Assembly (NCBI GenBank): GCA_024345305.1
Contig: BRON01000003.1
Coordinates: 1,984,001 to 2,048,000, forward strand
Source of the DNA: Mrakia gelida
Lineage: Eukaryota; Basidiomycota; Tremellomycetes; Cystofilobasidiales; Mrakiaceae
Length of the DNA stretch: 64,000 nt
Reading direction: 5' to 3'
Position 1 is the stretch's first letter. Every line of letters starts with the position of its first letter. The notes under the pieces are model-generated. The model did not search any database, was not told the origin of the DNA, and worked only from the letters and a program-made list of their open reading frames with translations. Made by a program: the position numbers and the translations under genes. This document shows positions 1 through 10,919 of the stretch, one piece after another.

Positions 1-1997
1 GTTTGGAGGATGATGCCGAGGCGGAGGAACGAGAGGAGCAGGTTGATGGTTGATGTGGTTATGACTGTGGTTGTTGTGATGCAGTCCGTTGAGCGACGAC
101 GTCCTTGGATCGTTGGGCGAGTACTTCGTTCCGAACGGCGAGATCATGCCCGCCTCCCCTCCTCCTCCGCCTCCGCCACCCCCAAGCCCCATCAACTTCG
201 AGTCCCCCATCGAGCTAGGCAAGAAGCTTCCCTCCCTGATCGCCTCGATCTTCCGAACCTTCTTCTCGACCTTCTCCACCTCGCCCTTCGCGTTCTGATA
301 CATGTACAGCCCGACGAACGTCAACGCGATCCCCATCGCCTGAACGGGGTGAACCGACTGTCCAAACCATACGATGGCCATGAGGATGACGACGATCCGT
401 TTGACGAGGGAGGCGATGGAGTAGGTGACGGGCGAGGTGGACGAGAGGATGGTGAACGCGAGGATGTTTTGAGCGAAGTGGGACATGCCGTTGAGGAAGA
501 AGTAGTAGAGCACTCTCTGGATCCTGGGTTCCGACCTCGAGTCCATCCTCCTGTTGTTCGAATCGGCGATGATGGGGAGGAAGTCCGAGTAGATCCATAG
601 CGGGATCATGAAGGTGAAAGCCATCGAGCTCGAGAAGAAGAGGAGGTTGATCTTGTCCAGTCGACCGGAGGTGGAAGCGGATCCGTCCTTGGAGGAAGCG
701 TTGGCTCCGACGGTGGAGGGGACGATCTTCTTGAAGAAGATGTTGGAGGAGACGAAGACGAGGGTGGAACCGAAGGCGCAGATGAGGCCGAAGACGTTGG
801 AGGCGGAGACGTCGAAGGAGCAGGCGAACATGACGCCGAGGGTGAGAGGGATGAGGGCGACGTAGGTGGAGGAGGTGTAGCTGACGTTGAAGAGGAATCG
901 GTAGGAGAGGACCGTGAAGAGGGGAGAGAGGGCCTGAGAGAAGGTCGAGGAGGGTAGTGGGAACCAAGAAGGGAAGGGAAGGAGGAGGAGATTGAAAGGT
1001 CAGCTCGACGCGAAACGGAGGAGTTCGTCTTAGCTCGCCTCAAGAACGTAGCAACAAAGACTCACCTTGATGGTATGCACCGTGCTGACCGGAACCCTAC
1101 TCGTCGCCACACTCGAAAACACATGCCCTCCAATCTGGAACGCTGCCATAGGAAGCACTCCTCGAAGCAACGCCCTGCTCGGCTCCCTCAGCGTCCCCAT
1201 CCCCAGCGCCGGTCTCGTCCAGAGCCAGCAGTAGAGCGCGACGAAGAAGAATTGGACAATGGTGAGGGTTACGGGGAACTTGAAGAGGCTGTTGAAAGTC
1301 AAGGTCGAAAGGGAAGGTCAGCTCAACCGAAAACGAGGTGGGGAAGGAGAGAAAGAAGGGAGGGAGAGACAGAGTTCGAGAGCCAGACTCACTTGAAGAT
1401 GGCCTTCCCTGTGTTTGACGAGATAGCTGAGGACATGTACCATAACGAGCAGAGGAAGATGAACTTGAATTGGGAGAGGAAGGAGACCGAAGAGGATCCT
1501 AAGATGGACTCCTGGATCTGTCGAAGAGGTTGGGAGGAGGAGGAAGGGAGGGAGGAGGCGGAGGGGTAGGTTGGGTTCGTTGGCGAAGGTGACCGTTGAA
1601 AAGAGGAGGACGCTCCTGAGGGAGCTCGTAGATGGATAGGTGGGGGTCCTGGTGCTGATGGCCTTCTATTCGATACTCCTGCTGATGAGGATCCTCCTGA
1701 ACTCCTCGGAGGAAACGAGTGGTCTTCTTTGGGTCCTGCTCCTCCTCCATTCATCGACGACGAGCTCACTCCTCCCCCTCCTGCCTTCTCCCCTACGACG
1801 ACAGGGCCTCCTCCAACCTCTCCCCAGCCGTTCTGCTTGGTTACGGACGAGCGAGGAGGTGCTGAGTGGACTCCATTGATGAGAGCATCGCTGCCTGAGG
1901 ATGTAGAGACGTGAAGGAAAGGTGCTCGAGGGACGAGAGTAGTGAGTCCTCCAGTAGAAGGATACGTAGTCGTCCGGCCGCCAGAGACGTCGGGCAT
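1..1997 (-). CDS. Triose-phosphate-transporter family (SLC35E/Sly41-like) membrane protein, 3' end off the window
   Basis: Three exons fit by phase: 1393-1997, 1066-1288 and 1-933, running off the left edge, so the C-terminus is missing. The first ~165 residues are Ser/Pro/Gly-rich. A multi-pass hydrophobic region follows, with signatures of the TPT/DUF250 drug-metabolite-transporter fold: an SNTGKAIF motif, an FPVTLTIVQ helix, STVHTIKALSPLFTVL, and NGMSHFAQN before the last helices. A charged Glu/Lys segment and a Gly/His-rich tail follow the last helix. Known relatives (yeast Sly41, SLC35E) sit in ER or Golgi membranes; the substrate cannot be told from sequence. I chose the ATG at 1997 because the codons upstream (to an ATG at 2120) are CT-rich leader-like sequence. 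It shares a 625-bp divergent promoter region with the FYVE gene. Confidence 0.85.
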
Positions 1998-2622
1998 ACA
2001 AGAAGGGGGGGAGGAGAAGGAAGGGGGGAGAAGAAGAAGGAGGGAGGATAAGAAGGGGGGCGGTGAACTTTGGGAGTGAAGGTTGAAGAGGAGACGAGGG
2101 ACAGAGTCGACGTGAAACACCTAGCTCGCGACGGGGAGCTCGACAAATAACACCTCTTCAAACGGGCTGAAGAAGATAGAACAGCTTCGACTCTCAGCCC
2201 TTGGTTCTTTGACAAGCAGATTTGCTCTCGACGAGAAGAAAAGAGGGTGACAGAAAATCTGGCTCGAAAAAGAAGAAGCTTTCGCTGGAAGTTCGGAGAC
2301 TCCTCCTTTCGCCTCGCCCTCGCTCGCTCGACCTTCCTCTCTCCTTCCCCCTTCAAACCACCACTCGCATCCCTCGCTTTCAGCGCCTTGTCGGCTTGAG
2401 GTTCCATCTAGGAGCATATATCCATCCATATCCTAGCTTCCAAGCTCCCATCAACCAGTGAGTCGCTGTGTGAGATGCTGTGGACATCTCCGCCTCTCGA
2501 CTCGTTCGCTCGCGCTGCATCTCTGACGTCTCCCTCTCTCCGCCTTCCCTCGTTTCCTCTATACAGCCTCTCGCGATCCGACTCCTCGTCAGCTGCATCT
2601 ACAGCCTATCTTCGTTCCAAGG
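1998..2622. other. Divergent intergenic region
   Basis: A 625-bp spacer between the transporter start (1997, -) and the FYVE gene start (2623, +). It is CT-rich toward both starts, as expected for fungal leaders. No convincing extra gene, RNA or repeat is visible. Confidence 0.6.
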
Positions 2623-5211
2623 ATGTCTTCTATCAAAGGGACTTCCTCCTCCTCTCAAGCTGGCCCCTCTACACTCTCTCCTCCCCTCCATCGAACCTCC
2701 TCCTCCCCGAACCCAACCATCCATCCTTCCTCCTCAACCTCTCGCCTCCTCCCTCGTCCCAAGCTCCCCTCTCCATCTCACTCTTCAACAGAACCATCGG
2801 CCCACTCTCGCCCTTCCAAACCCATCACGACCCGCTCCCTCGGTCCCTCCTCAGCAGCAGGAGTCTCCCGCCGACCGACCTCCCTCCACTCTTCCAACCT
2901 CAACCCAACCCAACCTCGTCCTCGGCTAGCCTCCTCAGGCTCAGCCCACCTCCCCACCTCCGTCTCCCTCAACAACCTTGAGCCTCCACCTCCACCAGGA
3001 AGCGAGAACGGCTCCAGAAGAGGATCTCCCAAGCCGAATCATCGCCCGTCAGCTTCAGCTGGATCCAACACCTTCCTCCTCTCCGACACGACCCCTCTCC
3101 CTTCGCCTTCCATCTTCGCCGCCTCCAACGCTGGATCCAGGAGGTCGAGTTTCCTTGGATCTGTCTCGGGAGAAGGAAGCAGCAGCTACGCCGAAGGAGC
3201 TGGAGCTGGGCAGGTTGGCTTGGGAGGAGGAGGAGGAGGGAAGACGTTGTATCGAGCTGGCTTCCAGCCCAAGGGAGTTTGGAGAGCTAGGACGGGAGAG
3301 TTCGTAGAAGTGAGGATGAGGAGAGAGGAAGGGAGGAGAGGGGAGGAGAGACGACTTGGAAGGCGGTTGGAGAAGGTAAGCTGCGTCCTATCTCCACGTG
3401 TTGAGGGAATCCACGTGTTGAGGGAAGAGGAAGGGAGACGAGACGAGACGAAGCTGACCTCGACCCTCCCTCCCTCCTTTTCCAAGCTCATCGAGCTTCA
3501 CTTCTCACCGATCAAAGCTTCCATCGCACCACCACCACCACCGATAGCTCCTCCTCGACGTTCGTCCTCGGCTTTCTCGTTGGACTTTGAGAGTTTGAAG
3601 AACCCTGGAGATCTGTGGAGAGGGTTGAAGGAGAGGAGCGTGTCGACGAGTGGCGGGTTGGGAGGAGGAGGTGGTAACGCTGAGTCGAAACGAGGTGAGC
3701 TTGGACGCCTTCATTACTTTAAAAAAACCTCGTACTGACTTGCTCGTGCTGTTCTGATAGCTGCTGAGCAAGGAATCGTCAAGTGGGAGGAGGATTCGAC
3801 GGTCAAGAAGTGTCCGATCTGCACGTCAGTTCATCTCTCGTTTCTCCCCCTCCTTTTCTCCTCTCTCACCTCACTGACTGCTTCTCTTTTCGTACCATCA
3901 GATCATCCTTCAACCTCGCTAACCGTAAACACCACTGCCGTATATGTGGACGAGTCGTTTGCGCTCTCCCAGCGACGCCCGTCCCTCTCATCCCGACGAC
4001 CTCGAATCCTCGGAAGGAGACGTGTTCGTTGCTCATCGTCGCCGATTGGAAGAGTGGGAGGTGTGAGGAGGTGGAGGAGGGCTTCGTCGGGTGGTTGAAG
4101 GTCGAGGGTGGGCTGGGGGAGAAGGGTGGTGCGACAGCAGGAGCTGGCGGAGAGATGAAGGTTCAGGGCGTGAGAGTCTGTAGGGATTGCTGGTCGGTCG
4201 TTTCGTGAGTCTCTCGAGCTCTCTTCTGTCGTTCCAAAGTATCTCGTGGTGGCTCTGACGCGTCGTGCGTTTGATTCGAGCAGACGAAGGCAGTACCTCC
4301 TCGACGCGACGCGAGTTCCAGCGTTCACGAAACTTTACGAGGTTTGTTCCTCCCTGCCTCTAGTTTTTCCTCGTCGCAGTGCACTCATCAGCGTCCCTTT
4401 TCGTCCCTGAAGGCTCTTCGACTTCTCCAGCAAGACATTGAAGACTCGCTACCCGAATTTCGCGAGCTGCTTCTCAACCTCCAGTTCGTCGCCTCCTCCC
4501 TCCTCTTCCACCCTCCTTTCGTGTCCAAACTCATCTTCTTCCCCTCTTACAGAGCTCCCTCGGTGACTCCTCCCTCTCCGTCAACCGAAAAGGAAGCCTC
4601 CCTCCTCCGGCTCTCCCTCCTCGAGACCTTCGCCGCGTACGACTCGCTCTCGAAACGGATTAGGTCGCTCCCCTGCGAGAAGGGAAGCGGACAGGATCGA
4701 CTTCAAAAGAGCATAGCTGGAGCTGCCGCCGCTTTCATCCAGAGAGAGATGGCCCCTTTGCAGGTCAGTTCTCTTCTCTCTCCTGCGTTCGTTCGGTCTC
4801 GTCGGGTCCGAGAGCGTCGAAGACTGACGCGTCGACTTTCTCGCGTTTCATCAGTCTTTACCGAAGCTCAAGAAGAAGGGCAAACCCAACGGGAACTCCA
4901 AGCTCTCTTCTGACGACGGACTGGTCTCTGAAGTCCAACTGGACTCCGTTCTGGCGATGACTTTGCAGCCTTTGCTCGAGCAGGTTCGTTCGCATCTTCG
5001 AATCGTCTCTCATCTTCGTTCTCGCTCGCTCGCTACCCCGAAACTCGTTCTGATCCTGTGCACCCTTTTGTTCGTCTCACAGGAAGCGCAACTCGAATCC
5101 TTCATCCGAGACGCCGAGTCTCAGCGCAAGTTCGAGGACGCCAGCTCGCTCAAGCTCTCCCTCGCTGAGATCAGGCAGGAGGTTCAGAAGATCATCGCTG
5201 GAACCTCCTGA
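2623..5211 (+). CDS. VAC1: FYVE-domain endosomal tethering protein, Vac1/Pep7/rabenosyn-5-like
   Basis: Nine exons: 2623-3375, 3487-3694, 3761-3824, 3902-4204, 4284-4341, 4413-4483, 4553-4763, 4855-4983, 5083-5211, giving about 641 aa. The first ~300 residues are Ser/Pro-rich. The FYVE zinc finger begins with CPIC (~337), continues with the PI3P-binding box RKHHCRICG (~350) and closes with RVCRDCW (~437) after a long insert, as in rabenosyn/Vac1. The C-terminus has the short helical Rab-binding signature FIRDAESQRKFEDASSL. Family role: binds PI3P and Rab5 or Rab-like GTPases at early endosomes for Golgi-to-endosome fusion. The introns at 3376-3486 and 4484-4552 are multiples of three without stops, so retention would keep the frame; the exon calls there rest on splice sites and on composition. 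Confidence 0.88.
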
Positions 5212-5236
5212 GTTCTCCCTCCCCTCCATTTCCTTT

Positions 5237-5551
5237 TTACGAGCCGCTAGAGTTAATGAGATGCACGATCACGACCATCCTCTTCTTCTCTCGGTCAGAC
5301 TTTTGAGCGGGAGGAACGGCGCGAGGGAGGAAAGGGCTGTACTTCGAAGCGAGGTCGGTGAGTTTGGAAGCGTCCTTCGGGCTGTTTCGGATCGAGAGAA
5401 GAGAGATGATGCGTCCAGCCTTGGAGAGCTCGGCAGGAGCGGCATCGTTGAGGCGGCGTTGGGAGAGGAGGGACGCGGCGAGGAGTTTGGTTCGCGACGT
5501 CTCGTCCTTTCCCTTCCAACTTCCATCCAGCTCTTCGAACCCTCCAGCCAT
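5237..5551 (-). CDS. Small protein of unknown function, 104 aa
   Basis: A single open frame from an ATG at 5551 to TAA at 5237 with the strongly C-ending codon use of neighbouring genes, which argues that it is real. It lies between the 3' end of the FYVE gene (26 bp away) and the start of the MFS gene (78 bp away). The sequence is helical and basic/Leu-rich in the middle (TKLLAASLLSQRRLND), followed by a KYSPFLPRAVPP segment and a basic C-terminus. No signal peptide or membrane span is visible. A TTAG acceptor-like sequence lies just before the ATG, so a 5' UTR intron is possible. I do not recognise the family. A spurious antisense frame is the main alternative. Confidence 0.55.
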   Translation of the reverse strand: MAGGFEELDGSWKGKDETSRTKLLAASLLSQRRLNDAAPAELSKAGRIISLLSIRNSPKDASKLTDLASKYSPFLPRAVPPAQKSDREKKRMVVIVHLINSSGS

Positions 5552-5629
5552 ACTAAGGTAAGGAGACACATCCTTCTACTCTCGACCCGATTCGTTTCAA
5601 GCTGACCCTCACCTCTCTCGTCCCCCAGA

Positions 5630-8547
5630 ATGTCCCTCTCAACTTTCAGCCCACCCTTCATGGACGAACCTCGATTCTCTCGCTCCCCGTCCCCGACCCT
5701 GCGATACTCCTCTTCCTCTTCGAACACCTCCTCATCTACTCTACCACCTCGAGGACCGAACAATTCCTCAGTCTACCTTAATAACAAGGAAACCGGCGTC
5801 GAAATTCCTCTCCTCTCACTGCCTGATCCCTCCCATCATCGACACAACGGCTCGCTCTATCAAACTCCATCCACTCACAGCCTCCACCTCGCCACGGAAT
5901 CTCTCGAAACCACTCTCGCGAACAACCTCAGACTCCTCGAGGAACGAAGACCTCGCGAGCAAGATCGATCGTCGTACGGAGAAGGACGCGTCGTTCGATT
6001 CGAGGAAGGCGAGGAGCCTCAGAGCTGGTCGACGAGAAAGAAGTGGTTGATGACCCTCTCACTAGCACTCCAAACTTTCGTGGCGTCTTTTGGATCGGCT
6101 GCCTACTCGGGTGGTGCGAGAGCCGTCTTGACCGAGTTTCGAACAACTCAGGAGATCGTCGCGTTGGTGAGTCGTCTTCTTTTCTTTATCTTTCGAGTCG
6201 CGATGAACTCGACTGACTTTCGACTTGTATGCTTCAGGGAATATCTCTCTACGTGCTTGGTTTCGCACTAGGTCCGATCGTCTTCGCTCCTCTCTCAGAG
6301 GTCTACGGAAGACGACCGATCTTCCTCGTCGCGTTTGGCTGCTTCACTCTTTCGCATCTCGGAGGAGCTCTTGCGAAGGTGAGCTCGTTTTCTTTCCTCT
6401 CAATGCGAGCTAGACTGACCTCGCTCCTTGCTCTGTCAGAACCTCACCACTCTCCTCGTCCTTCGATTCTTCTCGGGAGCGTTCGCGTCGAACCCGCTCA
6501 CCAACTCTCCTGCCGGACTCAGCGACATGTTCAACGCTTCTGATCGTGGACCGCCGGTTCTCGTCTTCAGTGAGTAAAGCCGAGCCTGGTTTATGTGCTT
6601 GACTGTCGAGAGCTGACTCTTCTGCGACAGTCTGCGTGATCTTTTTGGGCCCGCTCCTTTCGCCCATCGCTGGCGGGTTTCTCGAGGTCGAGACGGGCGG
6701 ATGGCGGAACATCTTCTGGCTTCTGGTCAGTTTCGACTTTTATCTGTTTTCTCGCTAATCCTCACGCTTACTCGTCTTCCCCATCGTCGTGCTCGAGCGA
6801 AGTTCGCGCTCAGCGTGCCGACTTGTGAGCTCCGTTTCTTCGTTTTCCTCCTTCTCCTCTCCTGACGCTTTATCTTCACCTGCACAGACATCATCGGATG
6901 CTTCACTTCTGAAACCTGTCAGTTTTCTCATCCAGAGTTCGCCATCTCCTGCATTCGAGAGTCCTGACAAACGTCCTCGTCTCGAAAACAGACGCACCGG
7001 CTCTCCTTCGCTCGAAAGCCAAACGACTATCCAAATCGACTGGACAGCCTCACGTCCCCAGCCTGGATGTCCTACCTCCGGGAGAGCAGAAGCCAACCCT
7101 ATCATCGGAGCTGAAGACCGCGCTGTTTCGACCGCTGAGTGAGCTGATCTCTGTTCGACGCGTCTCGCTTTCTTTCACGCTGATCTAAACTATCTCCTTC
7201 CCCAGCTCTGCTCTTCACCGAGCCCATCGTACTCTTCATCAGTGTCTGGGTCTCCATCGTCTACGGCGCACTCTACCTCCTCTTCGCTGCTTTTCCAGTC
7301 GGTGAGTGATTCTGGACGAATGAACAGAAAGCAATCCCTCCCTCGCGTGTCTTTCTACTGACTGCCTTCCTCTTCATCCCTTTTTCTTCGCTCGATGGAC
7401 AGTCTTCCAGCTCGGTCGAGGCTGGAACACTGGAGTGGGGAGCCTTCCTTTCCTCGGCGTCGCGTCCTTTCAGCTCCAGTAAGTTGCGTGTCTTCGCCTT
7501 CGACGTTCGTTTCCGCCGCTCACTCTCCTTCCCTCACTCTTCAGGTCTCTCTCGTAGTGCAGAAGAACTATCTCCGGCGTGTCGCATTGTCTTCCAACAA
7601 CATCGCTCCGCCTGAAGCTCGTTTGGTGGGTCGCGTCGCGTTTCTGATCTCCTCGTTTGCTTGAAGCTGACTTCTAGTCTTTTTGTTGCTCGCAGACTGG
7701 AGCCATGTTGGGTGGGATCCTCGTGCCTGTGAGTTTGACCTCTTTTGTCGTCTCCTTAAGCTCCAGCTGACCACTTCGACCACTCTTTCGATAGCTCTCC
7801 CTCCTCATCTTCGCCTGGACCGTCCAGCGCTCAATCCACTGGATCCTCCCCGTCATTGTTAGCATTCGTACGCAACTGTCTCACTTAGATATCACATCTC
7901 CTCGAGCCAACCTGACTGACGTTCTCTCCTCCAGCGTTCGGACTCGGAATGATCCTCATCTTCCTTTCCTCCCTTTCCTACCTCCTCGACTCGTTCGCTG
8001 TTTATTCAGCGAGCGTGATGGCTTCCAACTGTATCTGTGAGCCCGGTTCCACCTTCGCAGGACAGTCTCCTGGCGCTGAGCCTCTTCTTCTCTCTCAGTA
8101 CGCTCGCTTTTCGCTGCAGTCTTGTAAGTTCGCCTTGGACGAGCCGACGCGTTTGGAACTCCTCGATCGAGCTGACTTCTCTCGATCCTTCTCACAGCCC
8201 CGAGTTCTCCCCGAGTCTGTTCAGATCGATGAGTCCAAGTGTGAGTGTATCTGCTTCCATCAGCAATCCAGCGAGAGACTGACTAGCGTCGTTCGCTTCG
8301 TTGTCGCAGTGGGCGTTGACTCTCGTCGCGTCGCTTTCTCTGCTCTGCGCTCCTCTTCCGTTCCTCTTCTACGTGAGCACCATCTACCTGTCGCTACATC
8401 TCTCGCCAGCTGACGCCCCACCTCTTTTCCTGGTCGCAGCGCTACGGTCCCGCCATCCGCCAACGAAGCAAGATCGCGAGGGAGGTCGAACGGAAAACGC
8501 TCGAGGAAGCTTCGACGCGGGAGGGGACGAGGGAGAGCTTGAACTAG
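5630..8547 (+). CDS. MFS drug/polyamine-type transporter (DHA1-like), 17 exons
   Basis: Exons by phase: 5630-6166, 6238-6378, 6440-6569, 6631-6725, 6803-6824, 6888-6917, 6992-7138, 7206-7301, 7403-~7458, 7545-7625, 7696-7728, 7795-7867, 7935-8036, 8099-8123, 8198-8240, 8310-8372, 8440-8547, giving ~593 aa. The ~145-residue hydrophilic N-terminus is followed by 12 TM helices with DHA1 landmarks: PQSWSTRKKW, LGFALGPIVFAPLSEVYGRR (motif A), SGAFASNPLTNS, FTSETYAPALL, APPEARL, SASVMASN, ILRSLFAAVFP and FLFYRYGPAIR. Known relatives export drugs or polyamines at the plasma membrane; the substrate here is unknown. Several exons are tiny (22, 25, 30 and 33 nt). The exon 9/10 junction is a problem: the obvious donor at 7479 breaks the frame, and only a weak donor at 7459 keeps it. 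Confidence 0.85.
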
Positions 8548-8759
8548 ATAGTGCAGTTTGTAGTTGATGCTGAGGCTAGTTAGCTACGCTCACTATCTAT
8601 ATCCCTCTCTCCTCTCTTTCTTCTCGTCATCGAGAACGAGCGAGACGCGTCCGACCTCTTCGCTCCTTCCCTCTCCCTTCTCTCTTTCCTCTCTTCCCAC
8701 CCCCAGACGCTCAACTAAAAACCTCAACTCCTCATCAAGATCCAACCCCTCTACCTCCC

Positions 8760-10557
8760 CTACTTCTTAGGCCCCCTCTCCACCTCCAAAGCATTTGGCC
8801 TATAGTCACTCAGCTTCCACAAGCTGTCCTCCTCGCGACTCCCCTGCTTCGACGCGAGCACCTCCGGATCTCGGAAGTTGGTGATCTTGGCCTGGAACGC
8901 TCCTGGGGTGATCTGAAGTTGAGTTCCAGCGGCTCGACCTCGTCGAGCTTGAAGACCTTCCTCGCCTGCTCGTCCGAGAGCGCCGAGGATGAGTTCGGTG
9001 GATCGGGTGGACTGGAGGCGGTTGGGGGTGGGCGGTGGGGGCGAGAGAGCGAGCGTGGAGGGGAGGGGAGGGTGGGTTGGTTCGGGTGGGAGGTGGGTGG
9101 GAGGGAGAAGGGAGGAAGGAAGGAGGTCAGTTTTGCGAAAGGAAAGGGAAGGAGAGAGGAAAAGCGCGACGAACATCGACGTTTCCAAGAATGGGGAAGG
9201 TGACCGTTCGAGGATCGACGTCCGTGTCGCAGATGGCTGACAGGAACGACCGAAAACCAAAGCGCGAGCGAAGAGCAAACGAAGAATATCAGTTCAGTTC
9301 GAGAAAACGGAAAGGAAGGGCGAGAGACGGTCGACTCACCCATCGTCGGGATCTTGAGGATGTTCGCCTCTCGGATGACATGGATCTGGTTCCCTGGATC
9401 GAGGAAGATGATGAGGTCGGGGAGGTGAGCTCCTGAGAGAACGACGTCGGGTCCGTACCTGGGGTTGAGGAAGGAAAGGGAAGAGAGAAGTCAGCTCGAG
9501 CTCGTCCTCCGTCCCTCGTCGCTCCTCCCTTGTCGCTCACTACTCACATAACATGCGCGTTCGTCAACGTCCCCGGAATCCACCTACTCGTCACAGCATG
9601 TCCATTCCCACCCAGTCGATCCACAGCCTTCATCAACGGCACCTTCGTCGCCTTCTTCTTCCCCACGAACACCACCACTCCATCGTCCCTCACCAGATCC
9701 CTCACCATTCCACACGCTTTCCTCAGCGAGGGCAAGGTGTGTTCGACGTTGATGATGTCCATTCCAGCCCGACGACCAGCGAGGTAAGGGTGCCAGGCTG
9801 ATTGGGTTAACTTTGGGTTGTGGCCCATGTGGGTTCCTGCTGCTACGAGGTGGGAGATGGAGACTTCGAAGGCGGAGGGAGGGTGGGAGGTGGGCATGAG
9901 AGGGGTCCATTCGGTTTCGGTTTGGTAGGATCCGAGGGGGTCCAGGGCTCGTTCTGGGAGGAGTGGGAAAGCGAAGCGAGCCGAGGGGGTGGGTGGGTGG
10001 GTGGGTGGGTGGAGGGTTGGATTTGGAGGAAGCGGGGGGAGAGGGAAGGAAGAAGGTGAGGTCGAACGAAAGGGAAGGAGGGAAGGGGGGAAGGTCAAAA
10101 ACCAGAGATCGTATCGTCAGCTCTCTATCTTCCTCTGTTCTCACACTACCACCCCACTACCAATGCTCTACTGACCTATATCATCCAACAAGATATTCTC
10201 AGCCCTCTTCAGCTGCCACGCCGGAGTGTTTTTTCTCAGCTCGTGATCCGGTCGTCCGATGTAGTTGGGTCCGCGAGAGCTGAACGAGGTCCCGTCGTCG
10301 GGCTGCTGGAGTTGCTGGACCTGCTGGGGTTGGGGAGTGGAGGAGAGAGAGCGAGAGGAGGAGGGGTGGGAGAGGTGACGGGAAGCTGGAAAGGAGGGAG
10401 GGAAGGAAGGGAGGGAAGGGAAGGAAGGGTGAAAAGTGAGCTTGACCGTTTTTCCTTCCTTCGTCTCGTCCTTCCCGGTCGTTCAACAGAAAGGGAGCAG
10501 CACGGACGTACCAGAAGCTATTGGAGCTCGTGATGAAGACCTGACGGAGCTGAACAT
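8760..10557 (-). CDS. MRP4: Mitochondrial 37S ribosomal protein uS2m
   Basis: Six exons: 10512-10557, 10176-10385, 9548-9953, 9340-9458, 9175-9236, 8760-9011, giving ~364 aa. The N-terminus is Ser/Arg-rich without acids, as in a mitochondrial targeting peptide. The ribosomal S2 signatures are clear: ISHLVAAGTHMGHNPK, then AWHPYLAGRRAGMDIINVEHT (first S2 block), FVGKKKAT, SRWIPGTLTN, and the C-terminal block PDLIIFLDP through CDTDVDPRTVTFPILGN, where bacterial S2 has the DT(N/D)-type turn. It is a core protein of the small mitochondrial subunit. The gene ends 212 bp from the convergent MFS gene. Introns 2 and 5 carry long C-rich tracts on the coding strand. The identity is firm; the exon 1 start is the only ATG that reaches a good donor. 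Confidence 0.9.
9986..10013 (+). repeat. (GGGT)n-type tract in an MRP4 intron
   Basis: Seven successive G-runs of three or more separated by single T on the plus strand, within the intron between exons 2 and 3 of MRP4 (C-rich on the coding strand). The spacing fits an intramolecular G-quadruplex. Confidence 0.75.
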
Positions 10558-10919
10558 GGCGAGGAAGAGAGACGAAGGGAGGAAGGGGAAGGAGAGGGTC
10601 GACGTTGCGAGACGAAGGGGAAGGTCGAAGCTGGCTCTTGCGATTTGGGGGGGCGGAATCGTCGTCGACGAGTTGAGTCGAGCTCTCCTTTCCAAAGAGA
10701 GGGGGATCAAGAGAAGATAGTCCATGTTAAAACGAGCAGAGAATAGAGAGATAAACGAACGACCTTAAGAAGAGGAACTAAGCAAAGAAAACGAGCGAGA
10801 AGACGAAGCAAAAGCGAAACGAACGCGAAACGCGACGACGAGCGACGAAAGCAAGAAAGAGAAGGACAAGAACGATCTACGCTCGCAAAGGCTGAGAAAC
10901 ATAAAGAGAACGTGACGGA
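10558..10919. other. Intergenic region
   Basis: A 362-bp spacer upstream of MRP4 and downstream of the four-TM gene, both on the minus strand. The right part is purine-rich with short direct repeats (AACGAGCGA-like). No gene is seen. Confidence 0.5.

Noticed and set aside
215..967. Long antisense-frame shadow on the minus strand, 250 codons
   Set aside because: It is a shifted frame of the transporter exon 3; the Arg/Leu/His-rich translation is typical of a shadow.
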